Source: JBBRUG01 sp038247995
GTDB taxonomy: Bacteria; Chloroflexota; Chloroflexia; Chloroflexales; Chloroflexaceae
Direction of reading: 5' to 3'
Length of the DNA stretch: 35,484 nucleotides
NCBI GenBank assembly: GCA_038247995.1
Contig: JBBRUG010000014.1
Coordinates: 1-35,484 of the forward strand
This document shows positions 16,342 to 23,286 of the stretch, piece by piece (position 1 is the stretch's first letter; each line of letters starts with the position of its first letter). Both the position numbers and the translations under genes were made by a program. The notes under the pieces are model-generated. The model was given only the letters and a program-made list of their open reading frames with translations. It was not told where the DNA came from and did no database searches.

Positions 16342-16458
16342 ATATGAAGTGATGCTTGCGACGGTCATCACGGCTCTGCGGAGTAGAGCACCGGCCCCAC
16401 GTCGCCCCCTAATGGCCTCTAACTCCTCACGGCTGCCTCAGGCAGCCGTTTCTTCTTT
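16342..16458 (+). ncRNA. Candidate structured small RNA
   Basis: A transcript from the extended -10 at 16327-16335 to the intrinsic terminator at 16429-16458 would be about 115 nt. It contains no credible reading frame. Two local stems are visible: GTGATG (16349-16354) with CATCAC (16366-16371), and GCTCT (16373-16377) with AGAGC (16385-16389). No signature of SRP RNA, tmRNA, RNase P RNA or a known riboswitch was recognised, and no plus-strand gene lies downstream, which argues against a leader. The rest of the gap (16014-16326) shows nothing beyond a weak minus-strand -10. Confidence 0.45.
16429..16458 (+). terminator. Intrinsic terminator on plus strand
   Basis: ACGGCTGCC (16429-16437), loop TCA, GGCAGCCGT (16441-16449), then TTCTTCTTT. 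The T-rich tail is on the plus strand only, so it ends a plus-strand transcript and not pyrE, whose stop codon abuts it from the other side. Confidence 0.75.
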
Positions 16459-17086
16459 ATGCAGCCCGAAATGTTGCGCCTTTGCCAATGCGCGTGTTCA
16501 CCGCTGCACCGGCAGCACATAATGGGCACGCCTCAGCCGGCCACGACTCGAGCGGCACGTCGGCCAGGGCGAACAGTTCCGGAGCGCCTAAATCTGCGGC
16601 ACTGATGCCGCCCCGGTTGCACAGCACCCCAACGCCCACAACCGTGCCGTGGGCCGCTGCTACGGCTTCGACCACCTTGCGTGCCGAACCGCCGGTGGTC
16701 AGAATATCTTCCACTACCAGTACCCGCTTGCCCTGCACCAGGGCGTCGTAGCCGCGCCGAAAGCTGCGCCGCGTATTCCCGGCCTCAGTTACTTCTTCAG
16801 CGTACACTGCCAGCACCTCGCGCCCCAACAGGCGGCTCAGATGATGCGCCGTCCATTGCGCCATAATCACGCCGCCTACCGTTGGCCCGGCGACAACTTC
16901 AACATTTGCGGCGGCAAAACGCTCGGCAATCTGCGCGCAGACGGCGCTCGTAGCGGCAGTATGCGGGTAGAGCGCATCTTTGTTTACATAAGTGCTGCCA
17001 TGCCGCCCGGACGTATACACGAGATGATCATTCGTAATCAGTGCGCCTACTTCAGCGAGTAAGGCGAGCGTGTCGGGCTGGGTCAT
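16457..17086 (-). CDS. pyrE: Orotate phosphoribosyltransferase
   Basis: Adds the ribose phosphate of PRPP to orotate in UMP synthesis. The 209 residues contain the expected Gly-rich N-terminal region (LVYTSGRHGSTYVNKDALYPH), the GPTVGGVIMAQ segment, and the PRPP motif RVLVVEDILTTGGS (about 120-133). AGGAG lies five bases before the ATG. The C-terminus has a single CPLC pair (ACPLCAAG) that is not needed for catalysis. It is the last gene of the pyrD-pyrF-pyrE set, separated from pyrF by 243 bp of tandem repeats. Confidence 0.95.
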   Translation of the reverse strand: MTQPDTLALLAEVGALITNDHLVYTSGRHGSTYVNKDALYPHTAATSAVCAQIAERFAAANVEVVAGPTVGGVIMAQWTAHHLSRLLGREVLAVYAEEVTEAGNTRRSFRRGYDALVQGKRVLVVEDILTTGGSARKVVEAVAAAHGTVVGVGVLCNRGGISAADLGAPELFALADVPLESWPAEACPLCAAGAAVNTRIGKGATFRAA

Positions 17087-17100
17087 AGTTTCTCCTGGGG

Positions 17101-17128
17101 GATTCAGGACTCAGGATTCAGGACTCGG
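17101..17128 (+). repeat. Heptamer tandem array (GAYTCAG), 4 units
   Basis: GATTCAG, GACTCAG, GATTCAG, GACTCGG in register, immediately upstream of the pyrE ribosome binding site and three bases from the octamer array. Confidence 0.8.
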
Positions 17129-17131
17129 TTC

Positions 17132-17363
17132 CGTGGCTCCGTGGCTCCGTGGCTCCGTGGTTCCGTGGTTCCGTGGTTCAGGAATTCCGTGGTTCCGTGG
17201 TTCCGTGGTTCCGTGGCTCCGTGGCTCAGTGGTTCCGTGGCTCAGTGGTTCCGTGGTTCCGTGGCTCAGTGGCTCAGTGGTTCCGTGGCTCAGTGGTTCC
17301 GTGGCCCGGTGGTTCCGTGGTTCCGTGGCTCAGTGGTTCCGTGGTTCCGTGGTTCCGTGTTCC
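17132..17363 (+). repeat. Octamer tandem array, 28 units plus one degenerate
   Basis: Twenty-eight consecutive 8-bp units of the form (C/A)GTGG(C/T)TC run in unbroken register from 17132 to 17355. One odd unit (AGGAATTC) keeps the register, and a degenerate unit, CGTGTTCC, closes the array. The array fills most of the pyrF-pyrE gap and encodes the last residues and stop of pyrF on the minus strand. Its units resemble the TTCAGTGGCTCA core of the dispersed repeat at 19443-19524. Confidence 0.95.
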
Positions 17364-18094
17364 AACTCAGCCACGATCCGTGCGGCGGCAGCGGCGGGCA
17401 GGCCGACTTCCGGCGGCGGTGCAGTAATTGGGCGCCCGATCACCAGGTAGTCGGCGCCGGCGTTGCGGGCTTCGGCTGGGGTAAGCGTGCGCCGCTGGTC
17501 GCCGTCGGCAGCCCAGGTTGGCCGCACACCCGGCGTTACAATCAGCAATTCCGGCCCACACGCGGCGCGGATCGCGGTGGCTTCGTGGGGCGAGGCAACC
17601 ACGCCATCCAGGCCGCATTCCTGGGCCATACGCGCCAGATGCAGCACATGCTCGCCGAGCGGCACCGTCACCTGGAGTTCGTCGTAGAGGGCGGGCGCGT
17701 CGAGGCTGGTAAGCACTGTAACCCCAAGCAGTAACGGGCGCTCCGGGCCGAGTTCGGCGGCGGCTGACGCTGCAGCGCGGAGCATCGTCGCCCCGCCGTG
17801 GCAGTGGAGCGTCAGCATGCGCACGGCTGTGCCCAGGCTGCCCAGGCCGCTTACGGTGCGCGCAACGGTGTTGGGAATATCGTGTAGCTTCAGGTCGAGG
17901 AACAGCCGACCGCCTGCTGCGGCAATCGCCTGCACTACCTGGGGCACTCCAACAGCGGAGCACAGTTCTAAGCCCACTTTAAACCCACCTACGGCAGGCC
18001 GCAGTTCCGTAGTGAGCTTGAGCGCCGTAGCAAGATCGGGCACGTCGAGTGCGGCGAGCACGCGCTCGCGCGGACTGGTAATAAGCGCAGTCAT
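17330..18094 (-). CDS. pyrF: Orotidine 5'-phosphate decarboxylase
   Basis: Decarboxylates OMP to UMP. The 254 residues include the catalytic Asp67-x-Lys69-x-x-Asp72 set in FLDLKLHDIPNTV, the GFKVGLEL strand and the C-terminal phosphate loop DYLVIGRPIT. The body of the enzyme ends at about ARIVAELE. The final HGTTEPRNH and the stop codon are encoded by the octamer repeat array, so the original C-terminus has been replaced or extended. Its ATG overlaps the stop of the small upstream ORF (ATGA). Confidence 0.94.
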   Translation of the reverse strand: MTALITSPRERVLAALDVPDLATALKLTTELRPAVGGFKVGLELCSAVGVPQVVQAIAAAGGRLFLDLKLHDIPNTVARTVSGLGSLGTAVRMLTLHCHGGATMLRAAASAAAELGPERPLLLGVTVLTSLDAPALYDELQVTVPLGEHVLHLARMAQECGLDGVVASPHEATAIRAACGPELLIVTPGVRPTWAADGDQRRTLTPAEARNAGADYLVIGRPITAPPPEVGLPAAAAARIVAELEHGTTEPRNH

Positions 18095-18276
18095 GTAAAT
18101 TCCTTAACGATGGCCGCCCCGGTTTGCACCCAGCGATGGGCTTCATGGCGGCCCTGGATGGCCAGATAGGCGCCGTACGTCATCGCCAGCGCCACAATGA
18201 TGCTGCCCACCAGTGCGAGATCGGCCGCCAGCGATGCCTCCGTACCGAGAAATCCGTGGGTTTCCATAGTTGTCAT
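18091..18276 (-). CDS. Short DUF420-like membrane protein, probably truncated
   Basis: A 61-residue protein with one hydrophobic helix (about 19-41), FLGTEASLAADLALVG near the start and GRHEAHRWVQTGAAI at the end. This resembles the first part of DUF420-type membrane proteins, which are roughly twice as long or more with further helices. The rest is missing because the frame ends at the pyrF start. It overlaps pyrD and pyrF by ATGA at both ends, so it is translated within the pyr operon. A genuine short protein is the alternative to a deletion remnant. Confidence 0.6.
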   Translation of the reverse strand: MTTMETHGFLGTEASLAADLALVGSIIVALAMTYGAYLAIQGRHEAHRWVQTGAAIVKEFT

Positions 18277-19337
18277 CCAGCGCGCACCAGCGCCTGATTG
18301 ATCTGCCGTACCAGGTTTGGGCCCGCGTAGACCAGGCCAGTGTAGATTTGCAGCAACGTTGCGCCGGCGTCGAGCATACGCACGGCATCGGCCGGGCCGT
18401 TGATCCCGCCCACGCCGATAATCAGCATGCGCCCACCGGTTTCGCGGGCGATCAGTCGCACCATTGCGGCGGCGCGTTCGGCCAGTGGTCGGCCGCTCAG
18501 TCCGCCTTGTTCCTGCGCGAACGGCGCACTGGCCGGGCTCAGGCCGTCGCGCTGTAAGGTGGTATTCACGGCGATAATGCCGGCCACGTTATGCCTGGTG
18601 CAGACGGCAAGCGCTTCGCTTACCGCCGCTTCGCTGAGATCGGGGGCGAACTTAACGAGCAGGGGGCGTGGCTGAGTAGTCTGTTCAGTCGCCAGGCGCC
18701 GATTCGCTTGTTGTAAGGCTGCCAGCAGTTTGTCGAGGGCGGCGCGATCCTGAAGGGCGCGTAACCCCGGCGTATTGGGCGAACTGATATTGACCGCTAC
18801 GTATGCTGCGTAGGGGAAGATCGCCGCCAGCGCCGCGCAGTAATCCTGTTCGGCCTCGGCGAGCGGCGTAACTTTCGACTTGCCGATGCTCACGCCGATT
18901 GGGATAGTGAGGCGCGAGCGGGTCGCCGCAAGCCGACGGGCCAGGGCGGCGGCGCCGGCATTATTAAAGCCCATGCGGTTGATCAGCGCCTGATCGGCGG
19001 GCAGACGAAAGAGGCGCGGCCGCGGATTACCCGGCTGCGCCTGCCCTGTTACGGTACCTACCTCAACAAAACCGAAGCCTAGCGCTCCCCACGCAGGCAG
19101 CGCGACGCCGTCTTTGTCCATCCCGGCGGCAAGCCCTAATGGGGTAGGGAAGCGAACACCAAAAACAGTGCGCTCCAGGCGCGGATCGGGCTTGCCCCAG
19201 ACGGCGGTGAGCAGGCGGGTTGCTGCGCGTGAGCGGCTTACCAGCGCCAGGAGTTGGAGCGTTGCCTCGTGGGCCGCTTCGGCATCGCCCCGCCCGAGGC
19301 GAAACAGGATCGGGCGCAGGAAGTACTGGTAGATCAT
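18273..19337 (-). CDS. pyrD: Dihydroorotate dehydrogenase, class 2 (quinone)
   Basis: FMN enzyme that oxidises dihydroorotate to orotate and passes electrons to membrane quinone. The 354 residues include the class 2 N-terminal hydrophobic extension (MIYQYFLRPILFRLG), PLGLAAGMDKDG, the lid region with the catalytic Ser in VNISSPNTPGLRALQ, and the FMN-binding IIGVGGINGPADAVRMLDAGATLLQIYTGLVY. It is the first gene of the pyr operon; its stop overlaps the next ATG. Confidence 0.95.
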   Translation of the reverse strand: MIYQYFLRPILFRLGRGDAEAAHEATLQLLALVSRSRAATRLLTAVWGKPDPRLERTVFGVRFPTPLGLAAGMDKDGVALPAWGALGFGFVEVGTVTGQAQPGNPRPRLFRLPADQALINRMGFNNAGAAALARRLAATRSRLTIPIGVSIGKSKVTPLAEAEQDYCAALAAIFPYAAYVAVNISSPNTPGLRALQDRAALDKLLAALQQANRRLATEQTTQPRPLLVKFAPDLSEAAVSEALAVCTRHNVAGIIAVNTTLQRDGLSPASAPFAQEQGGLSGRPLAERAAAMVRLIARETGGRMLIIGVGGINGPADAVRMLDAGATLLQIYTGLVYAGPNLVRQINQALVRAG

Positions 19338-19442
19338 GGAGCTATTCGGGAACTTTTCCGTGGGGGAGGGGATTGCGGGGAGGACGAAGCCTCCCCACGC
19401 CCCACCACATACCGAGCTACTCTTTTATAGCGACGGGCAAAA

Positions 19443-19524
19443 CGCTTGAGCCTGCGCCACGCTGGCGCGAGCAGAGCGAGCCACCCGTTTCAGTGCTTCA
19501 GTGGCTCAATTGTGCTGCTCAGTG
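19443..19524 (-). repeat. Dispersed intergenic repeat, copy C
   Basis: On the minus strand it begins CACTGAGCAGCACAATTGAG and includes CACTGAAACGGGTGGCTCGC and GCAGGCTCAA, matching copies A and B. It starts two bases past the stop codon of the 19527-19856 gene. The remaining spacer (19338-19442) shows nothing clear. Confidence 0.75.
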
Positions 19525-19526
19525 TT

Positions 19527-19856
19527 TTAGAACGGCTCGATCCCGACTTCCGCCAGATCTTCGGCGAGGCGCTCAAGATCGGCCACACCGCGAAAGTTCT
19601 GCACCCGACCAAGGAAACGCCCACGTTGGGTCGGATCGGACATCACCGCACGCTCGATGTACTGCTTCAGATAGATCCGCAGCAGGTCGAGTTTGGCCGG
19701 GTCAAGGTCTTCGCTGCGCATATAGACCTCGATCGCCGCAGCGAGAGCGCCCGTCGTCTCCTCCATCCAGAAGCGGGGTGGTGTGTCTACCGGGAATGGA
19801 TACGGATACTCCGGGTCTTCGACGAAGATCAACGGCCCGAATTGTTCTTCCTTCAT
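19527..19856 (-). CDS. Small protein of unknown function in the acyl-CoA ligase operon
   Basis: A 109-residue acidic protein with no recognised domain. The N-terminus is rich in Pro and aromatics (FGPLIFVEDPEYPYPFPVDTPPRFWME); the rest is helical (LAAAIEVYMRSEDLDPAKLDLLRIYLKQYIERAVM). The start codon overlaps the upstream stop (TAATG), so it is coupled to the BioD/DRTGG gene. Its length, coupling and amino-acid pattern suggest a real gene, perhaps an accessory subunit of the neighbouring enzymes. It ends directly beside repeat copy C. Confidence 0.75.
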   Translation of the reverse strand: MKEEQFGPLIFVEDPEYPYPFPVDTPPRFWMEETTGALAAAIEVYMRSEDLDPAKLDLLRIYLKQYIERAVMSDPTQRGRFLGRVQNFRGVADLERLAEDLAEVGIEPF

Positions 19857-20923
19857 TAGCGTTGCATGCCCAGGGCCTCATAGAGGCGATCGAAATTAAA
19901 ATGGGCGTCGAGCAGTTCCGTAAAACGAGTCAGTTTCGACGCTTGGCGGAAACGCACCCGCCCAAAAAGATTCTCGGCGCGATCAACGGCGGTTAGCGTA
20001 TCGTCGGCCACGACAATAATCGGCACCTCGCGTTCTTCGGCTTTGTCGATTACCTGGAACGAAGGCTTGATATTGCCCGTGAGCACGAGCGCGTTGGTAC
20101 TCGTCTGGAGGGCGGCGAGCTGTAAATCGGTGCGGTCACCGCCGGTGATCACTGCTTTGTTGGCGCGGCGACGGAAAAACGAGAGGCTGGCTTCCGCGCC
20201 CATTGCGCCGATCATCAGCGACTCGACGGTTTTAGCGCACCACTCGCGCCGCCCGATCAACTGACCGCCAAGTTGCTCCAGCAGTTCTTCTACGCTGATC
20301 CCCGACAGGGTGCTGTCGTGCGGGAGTGCGCCGAATACCGGAATGCCGCGGGCCTCCAGGAACGGCGCGACACGGGTCTGCACAAAGTCGCGCTGCGGAT
20401 CTTCGACCTGGTTTAGCACCACGCCCAGCAGCCGATCGCCGACGTAGCGCTGCACCGAGAGGATCGTATCGACATTCAGCGTCGAAGTGAAGCGACTGAC
20501 GAGCAGGCCGGGCGCTTCGAGCAGGTCGGTCACCTGATCGGCGGTAAGATCAACCAGCGCCCCTTCCGACCAGGTGTTGGTGCCCTCCAGCACCACGACA
20601 TCCTTGCCGCGCGAGACGTTGAGGTACGCATCGCGGAGCACCCGCGTGTAGCTCTGCACATTGCCGCGCAAAATCGTCTCAACGACGCCGGGGGTGATCA
20701 GCACGGGCGCGATCTGGTTGAGCGCTTCTTTAAGGCCAAAATGGTCGCGGATGAAGGCTGCGTCTTCGTCGAGAACGGCATCGGGCGTGTGGGTTACCGA
20801 CACGCTGACCGGCTTCATATAGCCGATGTTGAAGCCATCCTGTTGCATCCGGCGCAACAGGCCGATGCAGACGGCGCTCTTGCCGACAAACGTCTCTGTT
20901 GATGCGACATACAGCGTTGCCAT
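19856..20923 (-). CDS. BioD-like/DRTGG-domain protein (phosphotransacetylase N-terminal type)
   Basis: A 355-residue cytoplasmic protein with an N-terminal P-loop domain of the dethiobiotin-synthetase type (ATLYVASTETFVGKSAVCIGLLRRM, then GYMKPVSV and VVVLEGTN) and a C-terminal DRTGG domain (VITGGDRTDLQLAALQT). This is the layout of the regulatory half of long phosphotransacetylases, without the catalytic PTA domain. GGAGG precedes the ATG. It lies between an ADP-forming acyl-CoA ligase and a small coupled gene, so it probably regulates acetyl-CoA/acetate flux. The exact role of free-standing members is not settled. Confidence 0.85.
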   Translation of the reverse strand: MATLYVASTETFVGKSAVCIGLLRRMQQDGFNIGYMKPVSVSVTHTPDAVLDEDAAFIRDHFGLKEALNQIAPVLITPGVVETILRGNVQSYTRVLRDAYLNVSRGKDVVVLEGTNTWSEGALVDLTADQVTDLLEAPGLLVSRFTSTLNVDTILSVQRYVGDRLLGVVLNQVEDPQRDFVQTRVAPFLEARGIPVFGALPHDSTLSGISVEELLEQLGGQLIGRREWCAKTVESLMIGAMGAEASLSFFRRRANKAVITGGDRTDLQLAALQTSTNALVLTGNIKPSFQVIDKAEEREVPIIVVADDTLTAVDRAENLFGRVRFRQASKLTRFTELLDAHFNFDRLYEALGMQR

Positions 20924-20944
20924 AAGCCTGCCTCCGGGGTATTC

Positions 20945-20968
20945 CAGTCGGACAGTCCGACAGTTTGA
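20945..20968 (+). repeat. Octamer tandem array (CAGTYBGA), 3 units
   Basis: CAGTCGGA, CAGTCCGA, CAGTTTGA in register in the 69-bp gap between two genes of the operon. The first two units also form the palindrome GTCGGAC-A-GTCCGAC (20947-20961). Confidence 0.6.
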
Positions 20969-20992
20969 CTCAGTTCAAGGGGAGACGCGGGA

Positions 20993-23083
20993 TCACTGCA
21001 AGATGATGCGGGCATCGAGGACAATAGCGCCTTCGCCTTCATTGTGCACGACAAGGGGGTTAATGTCCATTTCGACAATCTCAGGAAAATCGGTGACGAG
21101 TTGATTGACCCGCAGTACCGTCTCCTCAATCGCAGCGATATCGGCGGGTGCTTCGCCGCGTACACCGGCCAGCAAGGGGTAGGTGCGAATCGAGCGGAGT
21201 TGTTCGCGCACTTCCTGGGTGCTGATCGGAGCGAGGCGGAAGGCGATATCTTTCAACACTTCGACATAAATGCCGCCCATACCCACGCCAATCAGCGGGC
21301 CGAACTGCGGATCGCGCGACACGCCGACCAGCACTTCGCGGCCTTTGGGCACCATTTCCTGCACCAGCACGCCCCAGATCCGGGCGTCGGGGCTGTACTT
21401 GCGGGCGCGATATTCGATCAGTTCGAAGGTGTCGCGGGCCTGAGCGGCATCGGCGACGCCGACCTTTACGCCGCCGATATCGCTCTTGTGCAGAATATCG
21501 GGGCTGGAGATCTTCATCACCACAGGGAAGCCAATCTTCGCTGCGATCTGGGCGGCTTCGTCGGGCGAGCTAGCGAGATGGCTTTGCGGCAAGCGCATCC
21601 CGTAGGCTTCGATCACCTCGCGGGCCTCGATTTCGCCCAACTCAACCCGACCGGCGGCGCGCACTTCGGCAAACAGTTTCCGCACCCGCTCGCGATCGGC
21701 AGTGAAGGTGCGATACTCCGGCTCCGGACGCTGGCTCCAGGTGTACTGACGGTACATTGCCGCCAAGGATTGCACGGCGCGTTCGGGAAAGAGGTAATTC
21801 GGAATGCGGTTCTGGTTCAGCAATGCGAGGGCCGGGCCGAGGCTGTAGCCGCCCATAAAACTGGTCGTTACCGGCTTGGGTTGATCCTGGCTCAGATCAA
21901 TAATCACCTGCACCGTTTCGATCAAATCGCTCTGGGCCTGGGGCGTGAGCAAGACGACCACGCCATCGACGTTGGGGTCGGCGAGGGCCGCTTCAAGCGC
22001 AATGCGGTAGCGCACACTGGTTGCATCGCCGATCACATCGATCGGGTTGAATACATTGGCTTCAGCGGGCAGTTTCGCCTGGAGCTGTTCGATCGTCTCT
22101 GCGGTGAAACCGGCCATCTGCATGCCGCTGCGTTCGACGACATCGGTAGCGATAATGCCGGGGCCGCCGGCGTTGGTGACAATCGCCAAGCGATTACCGT
22201 GAATCAGCGGCTGATACGCAAAGAGCAACGCCAGATCGAAGAGTTCGCTCATCGTATGGGCGCGCAGAATGCCGCTCTGGGCGAAGGCGGCTTCATAGGC
22301 GCTCTCCGAGCCGGCCAGCGAGCCGGTGTGCGAAGAAGCGGCGCGCGTACCGGCAGCCGTCGTGCCCGCTTTAATCGCCACTACCGGCGTCTGTTTGGTC
22401 ACTTCGCGGGCGGTGGCAATAAAGCCGGGGCCGTCGCTGATGCTCTCTAGGTAGGCCAGAATGACCTTACTGTGTTCATCGCGGTTCCAGGCCTGCAAGA
22501 GCGCCACTTCGTCTACATCGGCCTTATTGCCCAGGCTCACGAAGCGTGAAAAGCCGATCCCTTGCGGCTTGCTCCAGTCGAGGATGGCTGTACACATCGC
22601 GCCTGACTGCGACATAAAGGCGATATTGCCGTCTTCGGGCATCAGCGCGGCGAAGGAAGCGTTCAGGTTGCTGATCGTGTCGATGATTCCAAGGCAATTC
22701 GGGCCGATCATGCGCATCCCATAGTGCTTCACCCGTTCGGTCAGTTCGTGCTCAAGATCTTTGCCTGCGCCGCCGACCTCCTTAAAGCCGGCCGAGATGA
22801 CGACCAGCCCTTTCACGCCCTTCTGACCGCACTCTTCAACGACGCCGAGCACGTATTGCGCCGGGATCACGATGACTGCCAGATCGATTGGATCGGGTAC
22901 CGCCAGGACGCTGGCGTATGCGGTGCGTTCCAGCACATGCGTCGCTGTGGGATGGATGGGGTAAACGGACCCGGTGTAGCCGTGCTCAAGAATGTTCTTG
23001 AGCACCCGATTGCCAAGGCGGCTTGGATCGGGCGAGGCCCCGATTACCGCCACCGATTTGGGGGTGAAGATCGCTTTGAGCAT
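20993..23083 (-). CDS. Acetate-CoA ligase (ADP-forming), fused alpha-beta
   Basis: Interconverts acetyl-CoA, ADP and phosphate with acetate, CoA and ATP, giving substrate-level ATP. The 696 residues hold a CoA-binding domain (VAVIGASPDPSRLGNRV, 11-27), a succinyl-CoA-ligase-like domain with the phospho-accepting His252 in SSHTGSLAG, and a C-terminal ATP-grasp domain (from about 480: GFPVVMKISSPDILHKSDIGGVKVG). A strong GGAGG precedes the ATG. A good promoter lies upstream, and the BioD/DRTGG protein follows 69 bp downstream. Related acyl-CoA ligases with other acids as substrate cannot be excluded. Confidence 0.92.
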   Translation of the reverse strand: MLKAIFTPKSVAVIGASPDPSRLGNRVLKNILEHGYTGSVYPIHPTATHVLERTAYASVLAVPDPIDLAVIVIPAQYVLGVVEECGQKGVKGLVVISAGFKEVGGAGKDLEHELTERVKHYGMRMIGPNCLGIIDTISNLNASFAALMPEDGNIAFMSQSGAMCTAILDWSKPQGIGFSRFVSLGNKADVDEVALLQAWNRDEHSKVILAYLESISDGPGFIATAREVTKQTPVVAIKAGTTAAGTRAASSHTGSLAGSESAYEAAFAQSGILRAHTMSELFDLALLFAYQPLIHGNRLAIVTNAGGPGIIATDVVERSGMQMAGFTAETIEQLQAKLPAEANVFNPIDVIGDATSVRYRIALEAALADPNVDGVVVLLTPQAQSDLIETVQVIIDLSQDQPKPVTTSFMGGYSLGPALALLNQNRIPNYLFPERAVQSLAAMYRQYTWSQRPEPEYRTFTADRERVRKLFAEVRAAGRVELGEIEAREVIEAYGMRLPQSHLASSPDEAAQIAAKIGFPVVMKISSPDILHKSDIGGVKVGVADAAQARDTFELIEYRARKYSPDARIWGVLVQEMVPKGREVLVGVSRDPQFGPLIGVGMGGIYVEVLKDIAFRLAPISTQEVREQLRSIRTYPLLAGVRGEAPADIAAIEETVLRVNQLVTDFPEIVEMDINPLVVHNEGEGAIVLDARIILQ

Positions 23084-23111
23084 GCACTCCTCCTTCGCCT
23101 GTGCGGGCGTA

Positions 23112-23140
23112 TCATACCCTACGGCGTCGGATGGAGCAAG
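23112..23140 (-). promoter_or_regulatory. Promoter of the ADP-forming ligase operon
   Basis: On the minus strand TTGCTC (23135-23140), 17 bp, TATGAT (23112-23117). The -10 is the same as at the dnaA promoter. An octamer array lies just upstream. Confidence 0.5.
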
Positions 23141-23147
23141 ATCAACG

Positions 23148-23187
23148 CAAAATGGGAAAGTGGGAAAACGGCAAAACGGGAAAGCGC
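23148..23187 (+). repeat. Octamer tandem array (GSAAARYG), 5 units
   Basis: GCAAAATG, GGAAAGTG, GGAAAACG, GCAAAACG, GGAAAGCG in exact 8-bp register, just upstream of the ligase promoter. Confidence 0.8.
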
Positions 23188-23286
23188 ACCTCTCAATATG
23201 CGTTGCGCACTGTTCGTGATGCTTTTCTGCACGCCCTCACGCCTCGCGTGTTGCAGGCAACCCGACAAGCCTGAAGCCTGAGCATT

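Noticed and set aside
16014..16456. tRNA, SRP RNA, tmRNA or riboswitch in the gap
   Set aside because: No T-loop, SRP GGAAG-type motif or recognised aptamer core was found by eye.
17132..17363. Possible CRISPR array
   Set aside because: Units are 8 bp, contiguous and without spacers; no cas genes nearby.
17070..17734. Plus-strand frames rich in WFRGSVVP repeats across the pyrE-pyrF gap
   Set aside because: They are translations of the 8-bp array in three frames and run over the antisense of pyrF; no ribosome binding site or conserved fold.
21044..22450. 468-codon plus-strand frame
   Set aside because: It is the antisense shadow of the ADP-forming ligase, whose protein motifs are clear on the minus strand.
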